A stretch of DNA of 64,000 nt from the NCBI RefSeq assembly GCF_000805385.1, contig NZ_JTJW01000006.1, positions 372,001 to 436,000 of the forward strand. Reading direction: 5' to 3'. Below the pieces are notes generated by a model. The model did not search any database and had not been told where the DNA came from. It was given only the letters and a program-made list of their open reading frames with translations. Shown piece by piece: positions 46,308 through 55,824 of the stretch. Each line of letters starts with the position of its first letter. Position 1 is the stretch's first letter. The position numbers and the translations under genes are program-made. The DNA is from Mycolicibacterium setense. GTDB lineage: Bacteria; Actinomycetota; Actinomycetes; Mycobacteriales; Mycobacteriaceae.

Positions 46308-47123
46308 TCACTGTGAGAAGCCGTAGTCGAACAAGTCGATCGCCTGACCGTACAGATCGCCGGTGCCGTACATCTGGACCACGACCAGGCGTCGGTTTCC
46401 GCGTTGGGCGGCACCCACATACGTCTTGCGGGCCAGATCGGTATATCCGGTCTTGCCTGCGATGTCACCGGGGTAGCGCGCGAGCAGTTCGTTCTGGTTG
46501 GTCAGGGTCTTACCAGGGAACTGCGCCGACGGTTGCCGCATGATCTGTGCGATCAGCGGGTACCTCAGCGCCGCTCGCAGGATCACCGCCAGGTCGTGTG
46601 GAGTGGTGACGGTTTCCCAACCGGGCCCGTCGAGGCCCGACGGCGAGGAGACCCGGGTGTTGCGGGCGCCGACGCTGGCCGCCTTGCGGGTCATCGCCGC
46701 CACCGTGGCGGGCTGACCACCGAGCATGTCGGCGAGCATGTTCGCCGCATCGTTGCCCGACACCATGAGCAGCGCTTCGAGCAGCTGCCGGGTGGTGTAT
46801 GGCTGCCCAGGGACAAGCCTCACACACGAGCATTCGACCTTGGTGTGCGACTGGTTGGCTCGCGCGAAATTGTCGGGCCTCAGGTGATCGAGCACGACCA
46901 TCGCCAACAGCGGCTTGATGGTGCTGGCCGGCGCGTACGAGCCGTTGGGGTCCTTGGACGCCAGCACCTGACCGGTGTCCAGATCGGCGACCAACCAGGC
47001 CTTGGCAGGTCCGTCGGGAATCTGGGCGCCGACGGGCTGCGCACTTGGCTGCGCGTTCGCGGCGGGCGTGACCGACAGCACCGCGCCGAGGGCGAGCGCG
47101 GTCGCCGCGAACAGTATTCGCAC
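46308..47123 (-). CDS. D-alanyl-D-alanine carboxypeptidase (paralogue next to dacB2)
   Basis: Trims the terminal D-Ala from peptidoglycan stem peptides. 271 residues with a signal peptide ending near AANAQP and the penicillin-binding triad ASTIK (active Ser/Lys), SGND and GKTGYTD. It is the second of a tandem pair of S11 enzymes; M. smegmatis has such a pair (MSMEG_2432/2433, from memory) but M. tuberculosis has one. It lacks the C-terminal beta domain of E. coli PBP5. GTG start without a Shine-Dalgarno. Confidence 0.93.
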   Translation of the reverse strand: MRILFAATALALGAVLSVTPAANAQPSAQPVGAQIPDGPAKAWLVADLDTGQVLASKDPNGSYAPASTIKPLLAMVVLDHLRPDNFARANQSHTKVECSCVRLVPGQPYTTRQLLEALLMVSGNDAANMLADMLGGQPATVAAMTRKAASVGARNTRVSSPSGLDGPGWETVTTPHDLAVILRAALRYPLIAQIMRQPSAQFPGKTLTNQNELLARYPGDIAGKTGYTDLARKTYVGAAQRGNRRLVVVQMYGTGDLYGQAIDLFDYGFSQ

Positions 47124-47207
47124 AGGGGGCGACGTTACGGAGCGCAGGACTCGCGCAGCGCGCGATCCGGTTTCCGATTGGTTGCGATGGTCGGGGCGCC
47201 GAAACCG

Positions 47208-48104
47208 CTACAGCGCGGCGATACCTGCCGAGCGGTCTTGCGCGAAACCCCAGTCCAACAGGCTGGCGGCCTGGTCCCAGTAGGTCGGCCCGCCTTCCTT
47301 GACCAGCCCGTACATCATCGCGATCACCAACCGGCGGCCGTCGCGTTGCGCTGCGCCGACAAACGTCTTGCGCGCCACATCTGTGAAACCGGTCTTACCG
47401 CCGAGCATCCCCGGATAGCGGCCCAGCATCTCGTCCTGGTTGGCCAACGTGACCGGGCCGCTGGGACCGGGGAACGACGCCGACGGCGACGACGTGATCG
47501 CGGCGAACACCGGATTGGCCAGTGCGGCGCGGAAGATCACGGCCAGGTCCCGTGGCGTGGTGGCCCCGTCGATGCCGGGCCCGTTCAGACCCGACGGTGA
47601 TCCGGCATGGGTGGCGTTGGCGCCGAGCGCCGCGGCCTTGGCGTTCATCTTGGCCACAGCGGCGCCCTTGCCGCCGAGCATGTGCGCCAAGGTGTCGGCG
47701 GCGTCGTTGCCGGAGACCAGCAGCGCGGCGTCGAGCAGTTGTTGCATGGTGTAGGTGCGACCGGCTTTGATCCCGACGCAGGTGCACTCGACTTTCGCGT
47801 CGGCTCCGTCGGCGACGACGGTAGCGTCCAGGGGAAGTTCGTCGAGGGCCACCAGCGCCAGCAGTGTCTTGATGGTGCTGGCGGGTGCGTGCGGGACGTA
47901 CTGGTCTCGACCGGCCAGGATCTGGCCGGTATCGATGTCGGCGACGATCCAGGCCGGCGCGGGACCGTCCGGGATGGGCGCCGAGCCCACCTGCTGCACA
48001 GCGGCGTCGGCCGAGGCGGTGGGGGAGCCGACCACAGCTCCGACTACAACTGTGGGGAGGAGTGCCGCGAGACAGAGCGAGATTGAGCCGACGAGCCTGA
48101 CCAT
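47208..48104 (-). CDS. dacB2: D-alanyl-D-alanine carboxypeptidase DacB2
   Basis: 298 residues from ATG 48104. Signal peptide (SISLCLAALLPTVVVGAVVGSPTASA region), then ASTIKTLL, SGNDAADTL and GKTGFTD active-site motifs. The C-terminal MMYGLVKEGGPTYWDQA matches the Rv2911 (DacB2) sequence as I remember it, so this copy is the orthologue. Two extra cysteines (CTCVG) may form a disulfide. The open frame extends upstream well beyond the signal peptide but that part is antisense to the next gene. Confidence 0.94.
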   Translation of the reverse strand: MVRLVGSISLCLAALLPTVVVGAVVGSPTASADAAVQQVGSAPIPDGPAPAWIVADIDTGQILAGRDQYVPHAPASTIKTLLALVALDELPLDATVVADGADAKVECTCVGIKAGRTYTMQQLLDAALLVSGNDAADTLAHMLGGKGAAVAKMNAKAAALGANATHAGSPSGLNGPGIDGATTPRDLAVIFRAALANPVFAAITSSPSASFPGPSGPVTLANQDEMLGRYPGMLGGKTGFTDVARKTFVGAAQRDGRRLVIAMMYGLVKEGGPTYWDQAASLLDWGFAQDRSAGIAAL

Positions 48105-48182
48105 GTGCACTGACCCTAAAGCGTGCACGTTCCTCGCGCATAGGAGCCCGAGGAAGATTCGACGAATTCGAGGGGAGACACC

Positions 48183-49418
48183 GTGGCAGAACCCGCCACC
48201 ATGCCCGAGGCGGAACGCAAGTGGATGGTCGACACGCTGCTGGCGTTGCTGCAGACCCCGAGCCCGTCGGGACGCACCGACGCCGTGATGCAGTTGATCG
48301 GCGACATTCTCAACGACCTCGGCGTGCCGTTCACTTTGACCCGGCGCGGCGCGTTGACTGCCGAACTGCCGGGTGAGTCGCCCACCATCGACCGGGCGCT
48401 GGTGGTGCACTCCGACACCATCGGATGCATGGTCCGGGATCTGAAGGACAACGGCCGCCTCGAATTGGTCCCGGTCGGCACGTTCTCCGCGCGGTTCGCT
48501 GCGGGCGCCCGGGTCCGGATCTTCTCCGACGACCCCGACGAGTTCTTCACGGGCACGATCATGCCGCTCAAGGCCAGCGGGCACGCCTACGGCGACGAGA
48601 TCGACACCCAGCCCACCGACTGGGATCACGTGGAGGTCCGGGTGGACCGGAACGTGTCGACGCGTGCCGATCTGGAACGTCTGGGTCTGAACGTCGGCGA
48701 CTTCGTCGCGCTGATCGCCAGCCCCGAACTCACCGAGGACGGATTCGTGGTGTCCCGGCACCTCGACGGGAAAGCGGGGGTGGCGGTCGCGTTGGCCCTG
48801 GCCAAGACGATCGCAGAGCAGAAGATCGTGCTGCCGCACCGCGCGACGCTCATGGTGACCATCACCGAGGAAGTGGGGCACGGCGCCAGTCACGGGCTGC
48901 CACCCGATGTGGCCGAGCTGGTCTCGGTGGACAACGCGGTCTGCGCCCCGGGCCAGCATTCGATCGAGCACGGTGTGACGATCCCGATGGCCGACCTGCA
49001 CGGCCCGTTCGACTATCACCTGACCCGCAAGCTCTGCCGCCTGGCCGAGGGGCAGGGCATCCCGTTCGCGCGGGACGTGTTCCGTTACTACCGGTCCGAC
49101 GCGGCGGCGGCCATCGAGGCGGGCGCAGGTACCCGGGCGGCGCTGGTGGGGTTCGGTCTGGACGGCAGCCACGGGTGGGAACGGACTCACCTGGACTCGT
49201 TGGAGGCGACCTATCTACTGCTGAACGCCTGGCTGCAGACACCGTTGACATTCGAGGCGTGGGATTCCAACCCGACCGGCGCGCTCCGCGACTTCCCGTC
49301 CTCGAAGCAGCCGGCGCCCAGTGAGCAGTGGGTGCCGTTGTCCCGCGGTGACTTCACCGAGCCGGGCGACGCCTCGCCGGGGGAGCATTGGCCGCCTTCG
49401 GAGGGCCCGCAATCCTGA
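48183..49418 (+). CDS. M42-like peptidase of the osmoprotectant NAGGN type
   Basis: 411 residues. It resembles the M42/M20-clan peptidase found in N-acetylglutaminylglutamine amide (NAGGN) operons. Metal-site motifs: VVHSDTIGCM, HLDGKAGVAVAL, TITEEVGHGASH and VSVDNAV, with a terminal His in GSHGWERTH. In NAGGN operons it accompanies an asparagine-synthetase-like ligase and an acetyltransferase; neither is in this window, so here its role may differ. GTG start. The last ~50 residues are a disordered extension. Divergent from dacB2. Confidence 0.82.
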   Translation: MAEPATMPEAERKWMVDTLLALLQTPSPSGRTDAVMQLIGDILNDLGVPFTLTRRGALTAELPGESPTIDRALVVHSDTIGCMVRDLKDNGRLELVPVGTFSARFAAGARVRIFSDDPDEFFTGTIMPLKASGHAYGDEIDTQPTDWDHVEVRVDRNVSTRADLERLGLNVGDFVALIASPELTEDGFVVSRHLDGKAGVAVALALAKTIAEQKIVLPHRATLMVTITEEVGHGASHGLPPDVAELVSVDNAVCAPGQHSIEHGVTIPMADLHGPFDYHLTRKLCRLAEGQGIPFARDVFRYYRSDAAAAIEAGAGTRAALVGFGLDGSHGWERTHLDSLEATYLLLNAWLQTPLTFEAWDSNPTGALRDFPSSKQPAPSEQWVPLSRGDFTEPGDASPGEHWPPSEGPQS

Positions 49419-49471
49419 CGCGCACGTGAGGAGCAATCTGGGTCGGCGGACGTGAAGAGCAACAAGGATCG

Positions 49472-49921
49472 GTGGTGTTGAATCGAATGGTGCTGAGCCT
49501 GGAAGAGATTTCGGACCGCCTGGAGATCCAGCAGTTGCTGATCGACTACTCCACGGCGATCGACCGTCGACTGTTCGATGACCTGGATGCGGTGTTCACC
49601 GCCGACGCCTATATCGACTACCGGGCGATGGGTGGCATCGACGGTAAATACCCGGACGTCAAGGCCTGGTTGGCCGAAGTGCTGCCGAACTTTCCGGCCT
49701 ATGCCCACATGCTCGGGAACTTCGATCTTCGCATCACGTACGACCCGGCCGGCGACACCGCATCCTCGCGCACCATCTGCTTCAACCCGATGGTGCTGCC
49801 GGGGCTGGAGCAACAGGTGTTGTTCTGCGGGCTGTGGTACGAGGACGAGTTCGTCCGCACGGCCGATGGTTGGCGGATGAGCCGCCGCGTCGAGACCAAG
49901 TGCTTCGACAAGATCGTCTGA
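49472..49921 (+). CDS. SnoaL-like / NTF2-fold protein (Rv2910c-like)
   Basis: 149 residues with the cone-shaped alpha+beta NTF2 fold of SnoaL-like isomerases and dehydratases: DRLEIQQLLIDYSTAIDRR, DLDAVFTADAYIDYRAMGG, then beta strands ending WRMSRRVETKCF. The Tyr and Asp in the first helix and loop are typical active-site positions. The start is one of two consecutive GTG codons behind AAGGA. Substrate unknown. It lies just before the rpsP promoter. Confidence 0.85.
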   Translation: MVLNRMVLSLEEISDRLEIQQLLIDYSTAIDRRLFDDLDAVFTADAYIDYRAMGGIDGKYPDVKAWLAEVLPNFPAYAHMLGNFDLRITYDPAGDTASSRTICFNPMVLPGLEQQVLFCGLWYEDEFVRTADGWRMSRRVETKCFDKIV

Positions 49922-50004
49922 CGACGCCGGTCCCCGCGACGAGTGGCCAGTTGCGACACGCAACCATCGAAAACTTGTGCGATAACTGGCCATTCGGACC
50001 AGAT

Positions 50005-50034
50005 TTGGGCTGGTCGGCATCGTTCTGGCACAAT
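50005..50034 (+). promoter_or_regulatory. Promoter of the rpsP operon
   Basis: TTGGGC and CACAAT separated by 18 bases, with an extended TCTGGCACAATTG block identical to the one ahead of rplS. The predicted leader is about 120 bases. Confidence 0.6.
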
Positions 50035-50164
50035 TGGCGGCTGTCTGCCGTGCGACTCGTTCAATGCGCTGCGCGGCGGTCACACACGTAAGGCAAAACC
50101 GGATCGGGCAATTCCGCCCGCATCGCCGAATTGCAGCGTGACACGCAAGGAGAAGTGCTTAACC

Positions 50165-50647
50165 ATGGCTGTCAAGATCAAGCTCACCCGGCTTGGCAAG
50201 ATCCGCAACCCCCAGTACCGCATCGCCGTCGCCGACGCGCGCACCCGCCGCGAAGGCCGCGCCATCGAGGTCATCGGCCGCTACCACCCCAAGGAAGAGC
50301 CGAGCCTGATCGAGATCGATTCGGAGCGCGCGCAGTACTGGCTGGGTGTCGGTGCTCAGCCCACCGAGCCGGTTCTGGCCCTGCTGAAGATCACCGGTGA
50401 CTGGCAGAAGTTCAAGGGCCTGCCGGGTGCCGAGGGCACGCTGAAGGTCAAGGAGCCCAAGCCGTCCAAGCTGGACCTGTTCAATGCTGCGCTGGCCGAG
50501 GCCGAGAGCGGCGCCGGTGCCGCGGCGGTGACGCCGAAGAAGAAGAAGGCTCCGAAGAAGGATCAGCAGGACGAGGCCGCCGCCGAGGCGACCGGCACCG
50601 AAGCTGAGGCACCTGCGGCCGCCGACGAAGCCGCAAGCGAGAGCTGA
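50165..50647 (+). CDS. rpsP: 30S ribosomal protein S16
   Basis: 160 residues from the ATG behind AAGGAGAAG. The S16 core ([21 protein letters not shown], ~1-85) is followed by a Lys/Ala/Glu-rich extension of ~60 residues, usual for mycobacterial S16. First gene of rpsP-khpA-rimM-trmD. Confidence 0.97.
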   Translation: MAVKIKLTRLGKIRNPQYRIAVADARTRREGRAIEVIGRYHPKEEPSLIEIDSERAQYWLGVGAQPTEPVLALLKITGDWQKFKGLPGAEGTLKVKEPKPSKLDLFNAALAEAESGAGAAAVTPKKKKAPKKDQQDEAAAEATGTEAEAPAAADEAASES

Positions 50648-50655
50648 GCATCGCA

Positions 50656-50898
50656 GTGAGTTCTGTCGTGGTCGACGCCGTCGAGCACCTGGTCCGCGGC
50701 ATCGTGGACAATCCCGACGACGTACGTGTCGACATGGTCACCAACCGCCGTGGGCGGACCGTCGAGGTGCACGTGCACCCCGATGACCTGGGCAAGGTCA
50801 TCGGACGCGGCGGCCGTACGGCCACTGCGCTGCGGACCTTGGTCGCGGGCATCGGTGGGCGCGGTATTCGCGTCGACGTGGTGGACACCGACCAGTAG
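50656..50898 (+). CDS. khpA: KH-domain RNA-binding protein KhpA
   Basis: 80 residues, a single KH domain with [17 protein letters not shown] (the GxxG RNA-clamping loop is GRGG). In other bacteria KhpA pairs with KhpB/Jag to regulate division and small RNAs. Counterpart: Rv2908c. GTG start 8 bases after rpsP. Confidence 0.93.
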   Translation: MSSVVVDAVEHLVRGIVDNPDDVRVDMVTNRRGRTVEVHVHPDDLGKVIGRGGRTATALRTLVAGIGGRGIRVDVVDTDQ

Positions 50899-50908
50899 CG
50901 TCGGATCC

Positions 50909-51436
50909 ATGGACCTGGTTGTCGGGCGGGTTGTCAAAGCTCACGGCATTACCGGCGAGGTTGTCGTCGAGGTCCGCACCGACGACCCCGACGCCCGGTT
51001 CACCCCTGGCGTGGCCCTTCGGGGCCGCGCCAAAGGGGGTGGGGAGCGCACTTTCTCGGTGGAGTCCGTGCGTGAACACTCGGGTCGGCTGCTGGTTCGC
51101 CTGGCCGGTGTCAGCGACCGCAATGCCGCCGACGCGTTGCGTGGCACGGTGTTCGTCGTCGACACCGCCGAGCTGCCCGCGATCGATGATCCCGACGAGT
51201 TCTATGACCACGAACTCGAAGGGCTGCGGGTCGTCACGGTCGACGGCACCGCGGTCGGTGTGGTCCGCGAGGTACTGCACACCGCGGCCGGAGAATTGTT
51301 GTCGGTCAAGGCCGACGCCGACGGCCGCGAGATACTCGTCCCGTTCGTCAGCGCCATCGTCACATCGGTGTCCCGGGACACCGGAACCGTCGTCATCGAT
51401 CCTCCGGACGGTCTGCTGAACCTGGACCTGGTCTGA
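50909..51436 (+). CDS. rimM: 16S rRNA processing protein RimM
   Basis: 175 residues. Assists 30S maturation by binding S19. The N-terminal beta barrel begins [21 protein letters not shown] and the C-terminal PRC-barrel has [15 protein letters not shown] and [16 protein letters not shown] at 50909 gives the normal length; open frame upstream overlaps khpA. Confidence 0.96.
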   Translation: MDLVVGRVVKAHGITGEVVVEVRTDDPDARFTPGVALRGRAKGGGERTFSVESVREHSGRLLVRLAGVSDRNAADALRGTVFVVDTAELPAIDDPDEFYDHELEGLRVVTVDGTAVGVVREVLHTAAGELLSVKADADGREILVPFVSAIVTSVSRDTGTVVIDPPDGLLNLDLV

Positions 51437-51447
51437 CGGGCCGCGCA

Positions 51448-52131
51448 GTGCGAATAGACGTCCTCACGATCTTCCCGGCCTATCTCGATCCGATCCGGCA
51501 GTCGTTGCCCGGCAAGGCGATCGACGCCGGGATCCTCTCCCTGGCCGTGCACGACCTCCGGAACTGGACCCATGACGTGCACCGATCGGTGGATGACTCG
51601 CCGTATGGTGGCGGTCCGGGAATGGTCATGAAGGCGCCGGTATGGGGCGAGGCGCTCGATGAAATCTGTTCTGAAGAAACACTTCTGGTCGTACCGACTC
51701 CTGCCGGACGCCCGTTCACCCAAGCCGTGGCCGAGCGTTGGAGCACAGAGTCGCATCTGGTGTTCGCCTGCGGCCGGTACGAGGGGATCGACCAGCGGGT
51801 GGCCGACGACGCCGCTCGCCGAATGCGGGTCGAAGAGGTTTCCATCGGCGACTACGTACTCAACGGTGGCGAGTCGGCGGCCTTGGTGATGATCGAGGCC
51901 GTGGTTCGGTTGATGCCCGATGTGTTGGGCAACCCCGCATCACACCAACAGGATTCGCACTCCGACGGCCTGCTCGAAGGGCCGAGCTACACCCGTCCGC
52001 AGAGCTGGCGTGGGCTCGAAGTGCCCGACGTGCTGCTGTCCGGGGATCACGCCAAGATCGCGGCATGGCGCCATGAGCAATCGCTGCAACGCACCCGCGA
52101 GCGCCGGCCGGATCTGCTCGACGAGTCCTAG
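51448..52131 (+). CDS. trmD: tRNA (guanine37-N1)-methyltransferase
   Basis: 227 residues of the SPOUT knot family. It methylates G37 next to the anticodon to prevent frameshifting. Motifs [13 protein letters not shown] (GTG start), [30 protein letters not shown] and [14 protein letters not shown] are intact. Its stop overlaps by 4 bases the stop end of the convergent lppW. Confidence 0.97.
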   Translation: MRIDVLTIFPAYLDPIRQSLPGKAIDAGILSLAVHDLRNWTHDVHRSVDDSPYGGGPGMVMKAPVWGEALDEICSEETLLVVPTPAGRPFTQAVAERWSTESHLVFACGRYEGIDQRVADDAARRMRVEEVSIGDYVLNGGESAALVMIEAVVRLMPDVLGNPASHQQDSHSDGLLEGPSYTRPQSWRGLEVPDVLLSGDHAKIAAWRHEQSLQRTRERRPDLLDES

Positions 52132-53084
52132 ATCCGGCCGCCGGGGAACATCGTCTTGACGGCGTCGGTGATGGTGTCGCGTGCCGTGGCGGCGTTCGTG
52201 GGCTGCAGCGCGCCGATCACCATGATGAAGCGACGGTCGGGCCCGATCACGCCGGTCGACAGGTGCATCCAATCCGAGCCGATGCAGCACATCCAACCCT
52301 GTTTGACCGCGACCGGTTCTGAGTAGAGGCCCTCGGGAATGCCGAATCGCTGGGGGTAGATGCCGCCCGGTTGGGTGCCGTCGATGGCGTTCGGGGTGGA
52401 CTGGGCCAGGTTGGACAGGATGACGTTGGCCTGTTCGGCGGGCAGGCCGCCGCTGCCGTTCATCAACATGTCGTAGTAGCGCACCAGATCGGCGGCGGTG
52501 CTGATGGTGTTCCACCACCGGCCGTCGTTAGGTGGCCGCGTCGAGCCCAAGCCGTAGCGGGCGGCCACCCGGTTGATGATCGCGCTGCCGCCACTGCGGT
52601 TCCAGAAGACCTCGGCGGCACTGTCGTCGGAGGACCGCAGCATCACGTCGAGGTTGTTGCGGTCCTCGGGACTGAGGACGGTCTGCCGCTTGGCTTCCTG
52701 CAGCAGCAGATCGTCGGCGATGAACAACTTGACCACCGACGCGATGGCGATGGACGTGCCGTTCCCGTTGGACACCAGCTGGCCGGTGTTGCGGTCGAGC
52801 ACCAGCACCGTGATCTCGGCGCCGTCACCGGCGGCGTCCTCGGTGGCCCGCTGGGTGCGGTCCTCGAGCCCGGTGAAGCTGGCCGCGGGTTCGCCCGGAG
52901 ACGCCTCGGGTAATGGAGCCATGCTGCCCTGGGGGACGACGACCGTCAGCTGAGGTGCGTCGGGTGCGTCCGGGGGAGTTCCGTAGACCCGGGCTTCACA
53001 GCCGACCGAGATGACGGCCATCGCGACTATTGCCGTCATGCTGGCCGCGCTCGCCACCATCCGCTTCGACGGCCGCCGTGGCAT
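52128..53084 (-). CDS. lppW: Lipoprotein LppW, beta-lactamase-like serine hydrolase fold
   Basis: 318 residues. Lipobox ISVGC near residue 29. The exported domain has the class A-like SxxK (ASVVKLF) and an SDD motif ([11 protein letters not shown]) in place of SDN, plus [15 protein letters not shown] and KQGWMCC in the KTG region; a true KTG is not seen, so beta-lactamase activity is doubtful. An AAGGAGG sequence 3 bases before the ATG fixes the start. Position between trmD and rplS on the opposite strand matches Rv2905. Confidence 0.9.
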   Translation of the reverse strand: MPRRPSKRMVASAASMTAIVAMAVISVGCEARVYGTPPDAPDAPQLTVVVPQGSMAPLPEASPGEPAASFTGLEDRTQRATEDAAGDGAEITVLVLDRNTGQLVSNGNGTSIAIASVVKLFIADDLLLQEAKRQTVLSPEDRNNLDVMLRSSDDSAAEVFWNRSGGSAIINRVAARYGLGSTRPPNDGRWWNTISTAADLVRYYDMLMNGSGGLPAEQANVILSNLAQSTPNAIDGTQPGGIYPQRFGIPEGLYSEPVAVKQGWMCCIGSDWMHLSTGVIGPDRRFIMVIGALQPTNAATARDTITDAVKTMFPGGRI

Positions 53085-53239
53085 GGTCCTCCTTGAACCG
53101 TCAACAAATCCGATGGGCTCTGCGGGACCGGCCCATCGGGTGGGTGAAGCCTAACTGTTGGCCGTGCGGCGCGCGCCCTTAGTCGTGCTCGAAGTATGCT
53201 GCCGGAGTCGATACGGATGGGTGCTGTGACTCGCCGGAT

Positions 53240-53269
53240 TTCACGGTATGGGTACCCGTCTGGCACAAT
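53240..53269 (+). promoter_or_regulatory. Promoter of rplS
   Basis: TTCACG and CACAAT separated by 18 bases, with extended TCTGGCACAATTG as at rpsP. The leader would be ~135 bases. Confidence 0.6.
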
Positions 53270-53408
53270 TGAGCAGTTGTCTGCGCAGGGCTGGGCCGGC
53301 TTGTCCGCGTTCCGCTGCGAGATACACCCCGATACACCCGAAAATAGCTTCGGCTGCGCACGATGTGCGCGCACGTCCGGAGCCGCGAACAACAAGGAAG
53401 TGTCACCG

Positions 53409-53750
53409 ATGAACACGCTGGACTTCGTCGATCAGGCGTCGCTGCGCGACGACATCCCGACCTTCAGCCCCGGCGACACCGTCAATGTGCATGTGAAGGT
53501 GATCGAGGGCTCGAAGGAACGCATCCAGGTCTTCAAGGGTGTCGTGATCCGTCGCCAGGGTGGCGGCATCCGCGAGACCTTCACCGTGCGGAAGGAAAGC
53601 TACGGCGTCGGCGTCGAGCGGACCTTCCCGGTGCATTCGCCCAACATCGATCACCTCGATGTCGTGACCCGCGGTGACGTGCGTCGCGCCAAGCTCTACT
53701 ACCTGCGCGAACTGCGTGGCAAGAAGGCGAAGATCAAGGAAAAGCGCTGA
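53409..53750 (+). CDS. rplS: 50S ribosomal protein L19
   Basis: 113 residues, with the L19 core [20 protein letters not shown] and [21 protein letters not shown], at the 30S-50S interface. ATG after AAGGAAG; an upstream in-frame GTG covers the leader and is not used. Confidence 0.97.
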   Translation: MNTLDFVDQASLRDDIPTFSPGDTVNVHVKVIEGSKERIQVFKGVVIRRQGGGIRETFTVRKESYGVGVERTFPVHSPNIDHLDVVTRGDVRRAKLYYLRELRGKKAKIKEKR

Positions 53751-53804
53751 GCGCGCTGCTCCGCCTGACGAAGCTCTCGTCGCGGGACCGGTCACGACGC
53801 TCGC

Positions 53805-53810
53805 TACTGT
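53805..53810 (+). promoter_or_regulatory. Candidate leaderless -10 element of lepB
   Basis: TACTGT fits TANNNT seven bases before the GTG at 53818; no Shine-Dalgarno. Confidence 0.35.
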
Positions 53811-53817
53811 GGTGCCT

Positions 53818-54687
53818 GTGACCGGACCCACCGACTCTGCCGACGCGCGCTCGGAGGGCAACCTCGAAGCCGACCCAGAATCAGATCCCGCGTCCGCGGT
53901 GACGGAGTCTGACACCGGCGATGCGCCGGACGAACCGGAGCGCAAGCATTCCACGGCGCGTGAGATCGCCATTCTGGCCACCATCGCCCTGGTGCTGTAC
54001 TACGTCACGTTGACGTTCATCGCGCGGCCCTATCTGATTCCCTCGGAATCCATGGAGCCGACGCTGCACGGCTGTGCCGGCTGCGTCGGTGACCGCATCA
54101 TGGTCGACAAGGTGACCTACCGTTTCTCGAAGCCGGAACCCGGCGATGTGGTGGTCTTCAAGGGCCCGCCGTCGTGGAACGTCGGCTACAAGTCGATCCG
54201 TTCGGACAACACCGCCATCCGCTGGGTGCAGAATGCGCTCTCTTTTGTCGGTTTTGTGCCGCCGGATGAGAATGACCTGGTCAAGCGTGTGATCGCGGTG
54301 GGCGGCCAGACGGTGCAATGCCGTGCTGACACCGGGCTGACGGTCGACGGCAAACAGCTCAACGAGCCGTATCTGGATCCGGCGACCATGATGGCCGACC
54401 CCGGTATCTATCCGTGCCTGGGCCCTGAGTTCGGGCCCGTCACCGTCCCGCAGGACCGGTTGTGGGTGTTGGGTGACAACCGGACCCATTCGGCCGACTC
54501 GCGGTTCCACTGCACGAATCTGACCGAAGACACCCGGCCCGATGCGCGGCAACGTGTGCTGTGCACAGGCGATCCGATGGCCGGCACTGTTCCGGTGGAG
54601 AATGTGATCGGAAAGGCACGGTTCATCGCCTGGCCACCGTCCCGATGGGGCGGTATCAATGGCGTGAACCCGCAGACCAACTCTTAG
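53818..54687 (+). CDS. lepB: Signal peptidase I
   Basis: Removes signal peptides at the outer face of the membrane. 289 residues: acidic cytoplasmic N-terminus (~1-45), one transmembrane helix ([20 protein letters not shown]), box [11 protein letters not shown] with the catalytic Ser, box [12 protein letters not shown] with the general-base Lys, and box [15 protein letters not shown] 53818 is chosen; two GTGs at 53809 and 53812 are alternatives. Follows rplS as in other mycobacteria. Confidence 0.95.
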   Translation: MTGPTDSADARSEGNLEADPESDPASAVTESDTGDAPDEPERKHSTAREIAILATIALVLYYVTLTFIARPYLIPSESMEPTLHGCAGCVGDRIMVDKVTYRFSKPEPGDVVVFKGPPSWNVGYKSIRSDNTAIRWVQNALSFVGFVPPDENDLVKRVIAVGGQTVQCRADTGLTVDGKQLNEPYLDPATMMADPGIYPCLGPEFGPVTVPQDRLWVLGDNRTHSADSRFHCTNLTEDTRPDARQRVLCTGDPMAGTVPVENVIGKARFIAWPPSRWGGINGVNPQTNS

Positions 54688-54697
54688 GAGCTGCCCT

Positions 54698-55501
54698 GTG
54701 CCGCCAGTGGTGAAGGCGTCGTGGCCGCCGCGAACGGTGATCCGGAGGTCCTCTGGGCTGCGCACCCTGGAATCCGCGCTCTATCGCAACGGTCTGGGCC
54801 CGGTCGCCGGGGTGGACGAGGTGGGCCGCGGGGCCTGCGCGGGTCCGCTGGTGGTGGCAGCCTGCGTGCTGGGCCCGAATCGCATGGACAGCCTGGCCGC
54901 GCTCGACGATTCGAAGAAGCTCGGGGAGCGTGAACGCGAGCGGTTGTTTCCCCTGATCCGCCGGTATGCCCTGGCGTATCACGTGGTATTCATTCCGTCC
55001 GATGAGGTGGACCGCCGCGGCGTCCACGTCGCCAATATCGAAGGCATGCGGCGGGCGGTGGCGGGGTTGTCGCTGCGGCCCGGTTACGTGCTGTGCGACG
55101 GCTTCCGGGTGCCCGGTCTGGCGGTGCCGTCCCTGCCGGTGATCGGCGGAGATGGCGCGGCCGCCTGCATCGCCGCGGCCAGCGTGCTGGCGAAGGTCAG
55201 CCGGGACCGGCTGATGGTCGATATGGAACGGGACCATCCGGGATATGGGTTCGCCGAGCACAAGGGCTACAGCACTCCTGCGCACTCCGCGGCGTTGGCG
55301 GAGTTGGGGCCGTGTGCGGAGCATCGCTACTCGTATGTGAACGTGCGGCGGGCCGCAGAGATGACGGACGTGCGGCGGGCCGCAGAGATGACGGACGTGC
55401 GGCGGGAAATGGCACCAATGCGGCATGCTGAAACGGCGTACGCAAAGATGGGCGACAAGGCATCAGCACAACGAGAACGAGAAGGACAGCACACCAGATG
55501 A
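54698..55501 (+). CDS. rnhB: Ribonuclease HII
   Basis: Cuts RNA in RNA-DNA hybrids and single ribonucleotides in DNA. 267 residues with [18 protein letters not shown] (catalytic DEG), DDSKKLG, LCDG and [15 protein letters not shown]. The catalytic domain ends about YSYVNVRRA; the following ~45 residues include a duplicated VRRAAEMTD block encoded by 27-bp repeats. GTG start. It overlaps the next gene by ATGA. Confidence 0.95.
   Translation: MPPVVKASWPPRTVIRRSSGLRTLESALYRNGLGPVAGVDEVGRGACAGPLVVAACVLGPNRMDSLAALDDSKKLGERERERLFPLIRRYALAYHVVFIPSDEVDRRGVHVANIEGMRRAVAGLSLRPGYVLCDGFRVPGLAVPSLPVIGGDGAAACIAAASVLAKVSRDRLMVDMERDHPGYGFAEHKGYSTPAHSAALAELGPCAEHRYSYVNVRRAAEMTDVRRAAEMTDVRREMAPMRHAETAYAKMGDKASAQREREGQHTR
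55341..55406 (+). repeat. 27-bp perfect tandem repeat in the 3' end of rnhB
   Basis: Units at 55341-55367 and 55368-55394 are identical, with a partial third copy at 55395-55406. Being a multiple of three, the array keeps the frame and encodes VRRAAEMTD repeatedly. Confidence 0.9.
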
Positions 55502-55803
55502 GCGCCGAGGATCTCGAGAAGTATGAAACCGAGATGGAGCTCTCGCTGTACCGCGAATACAAGGACATCGTCGGGCAGTTCAGCTACGTCGTCGAGACCG
55601 AGCGCCGGTTCTACCTGGCCAACAGCGTGGAGCTGATTCCGCGAAACTCGGAGGGCGAGGTGTACTTCGAGTTGAGGCTCGCCGATGCGTGGGTGTGGGA
55701 CATGTACCGCCCGGCCCGGTTCGTCAAGCAGGTGCGGGTCATCACGTTCAAGGACGTGAACATCGAAGAGGTCGAGAAGCCCGAGCTGCGGTTGCCGGAG
55801 TAA
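55498..55803 (+). CDS. DUF2469 protein
   Basis: 101 residues, a short conserved actinobacterial protein (Rv2901c-like) beginning [25 protein letters not shown] and rich in acidic and aromatic residues. Function unknown. It is always next to rnhB, here overlapping its stop. No export signal, so it is cytoplasmic. Confidence 0.92.
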   Translation: MSAEDLEKYETEMELSLYREYKDIVGQFSYVVETERRFYLANSVELIPRNSEGEVYFELRLADAWVWDMYRPARFVKQVRVITFKDVNIEEVEKPELRLPE

Positions 55804-55824
55804 CAGCGAACGGAGAGCGACGCG

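Noticed and set aside
46404..47600. 398-residue plus-strand open frame over both DD-carboxypeptidases
   Set aside because: Antisense to two enzymes with full SxxK, SxN and KTG motifs.
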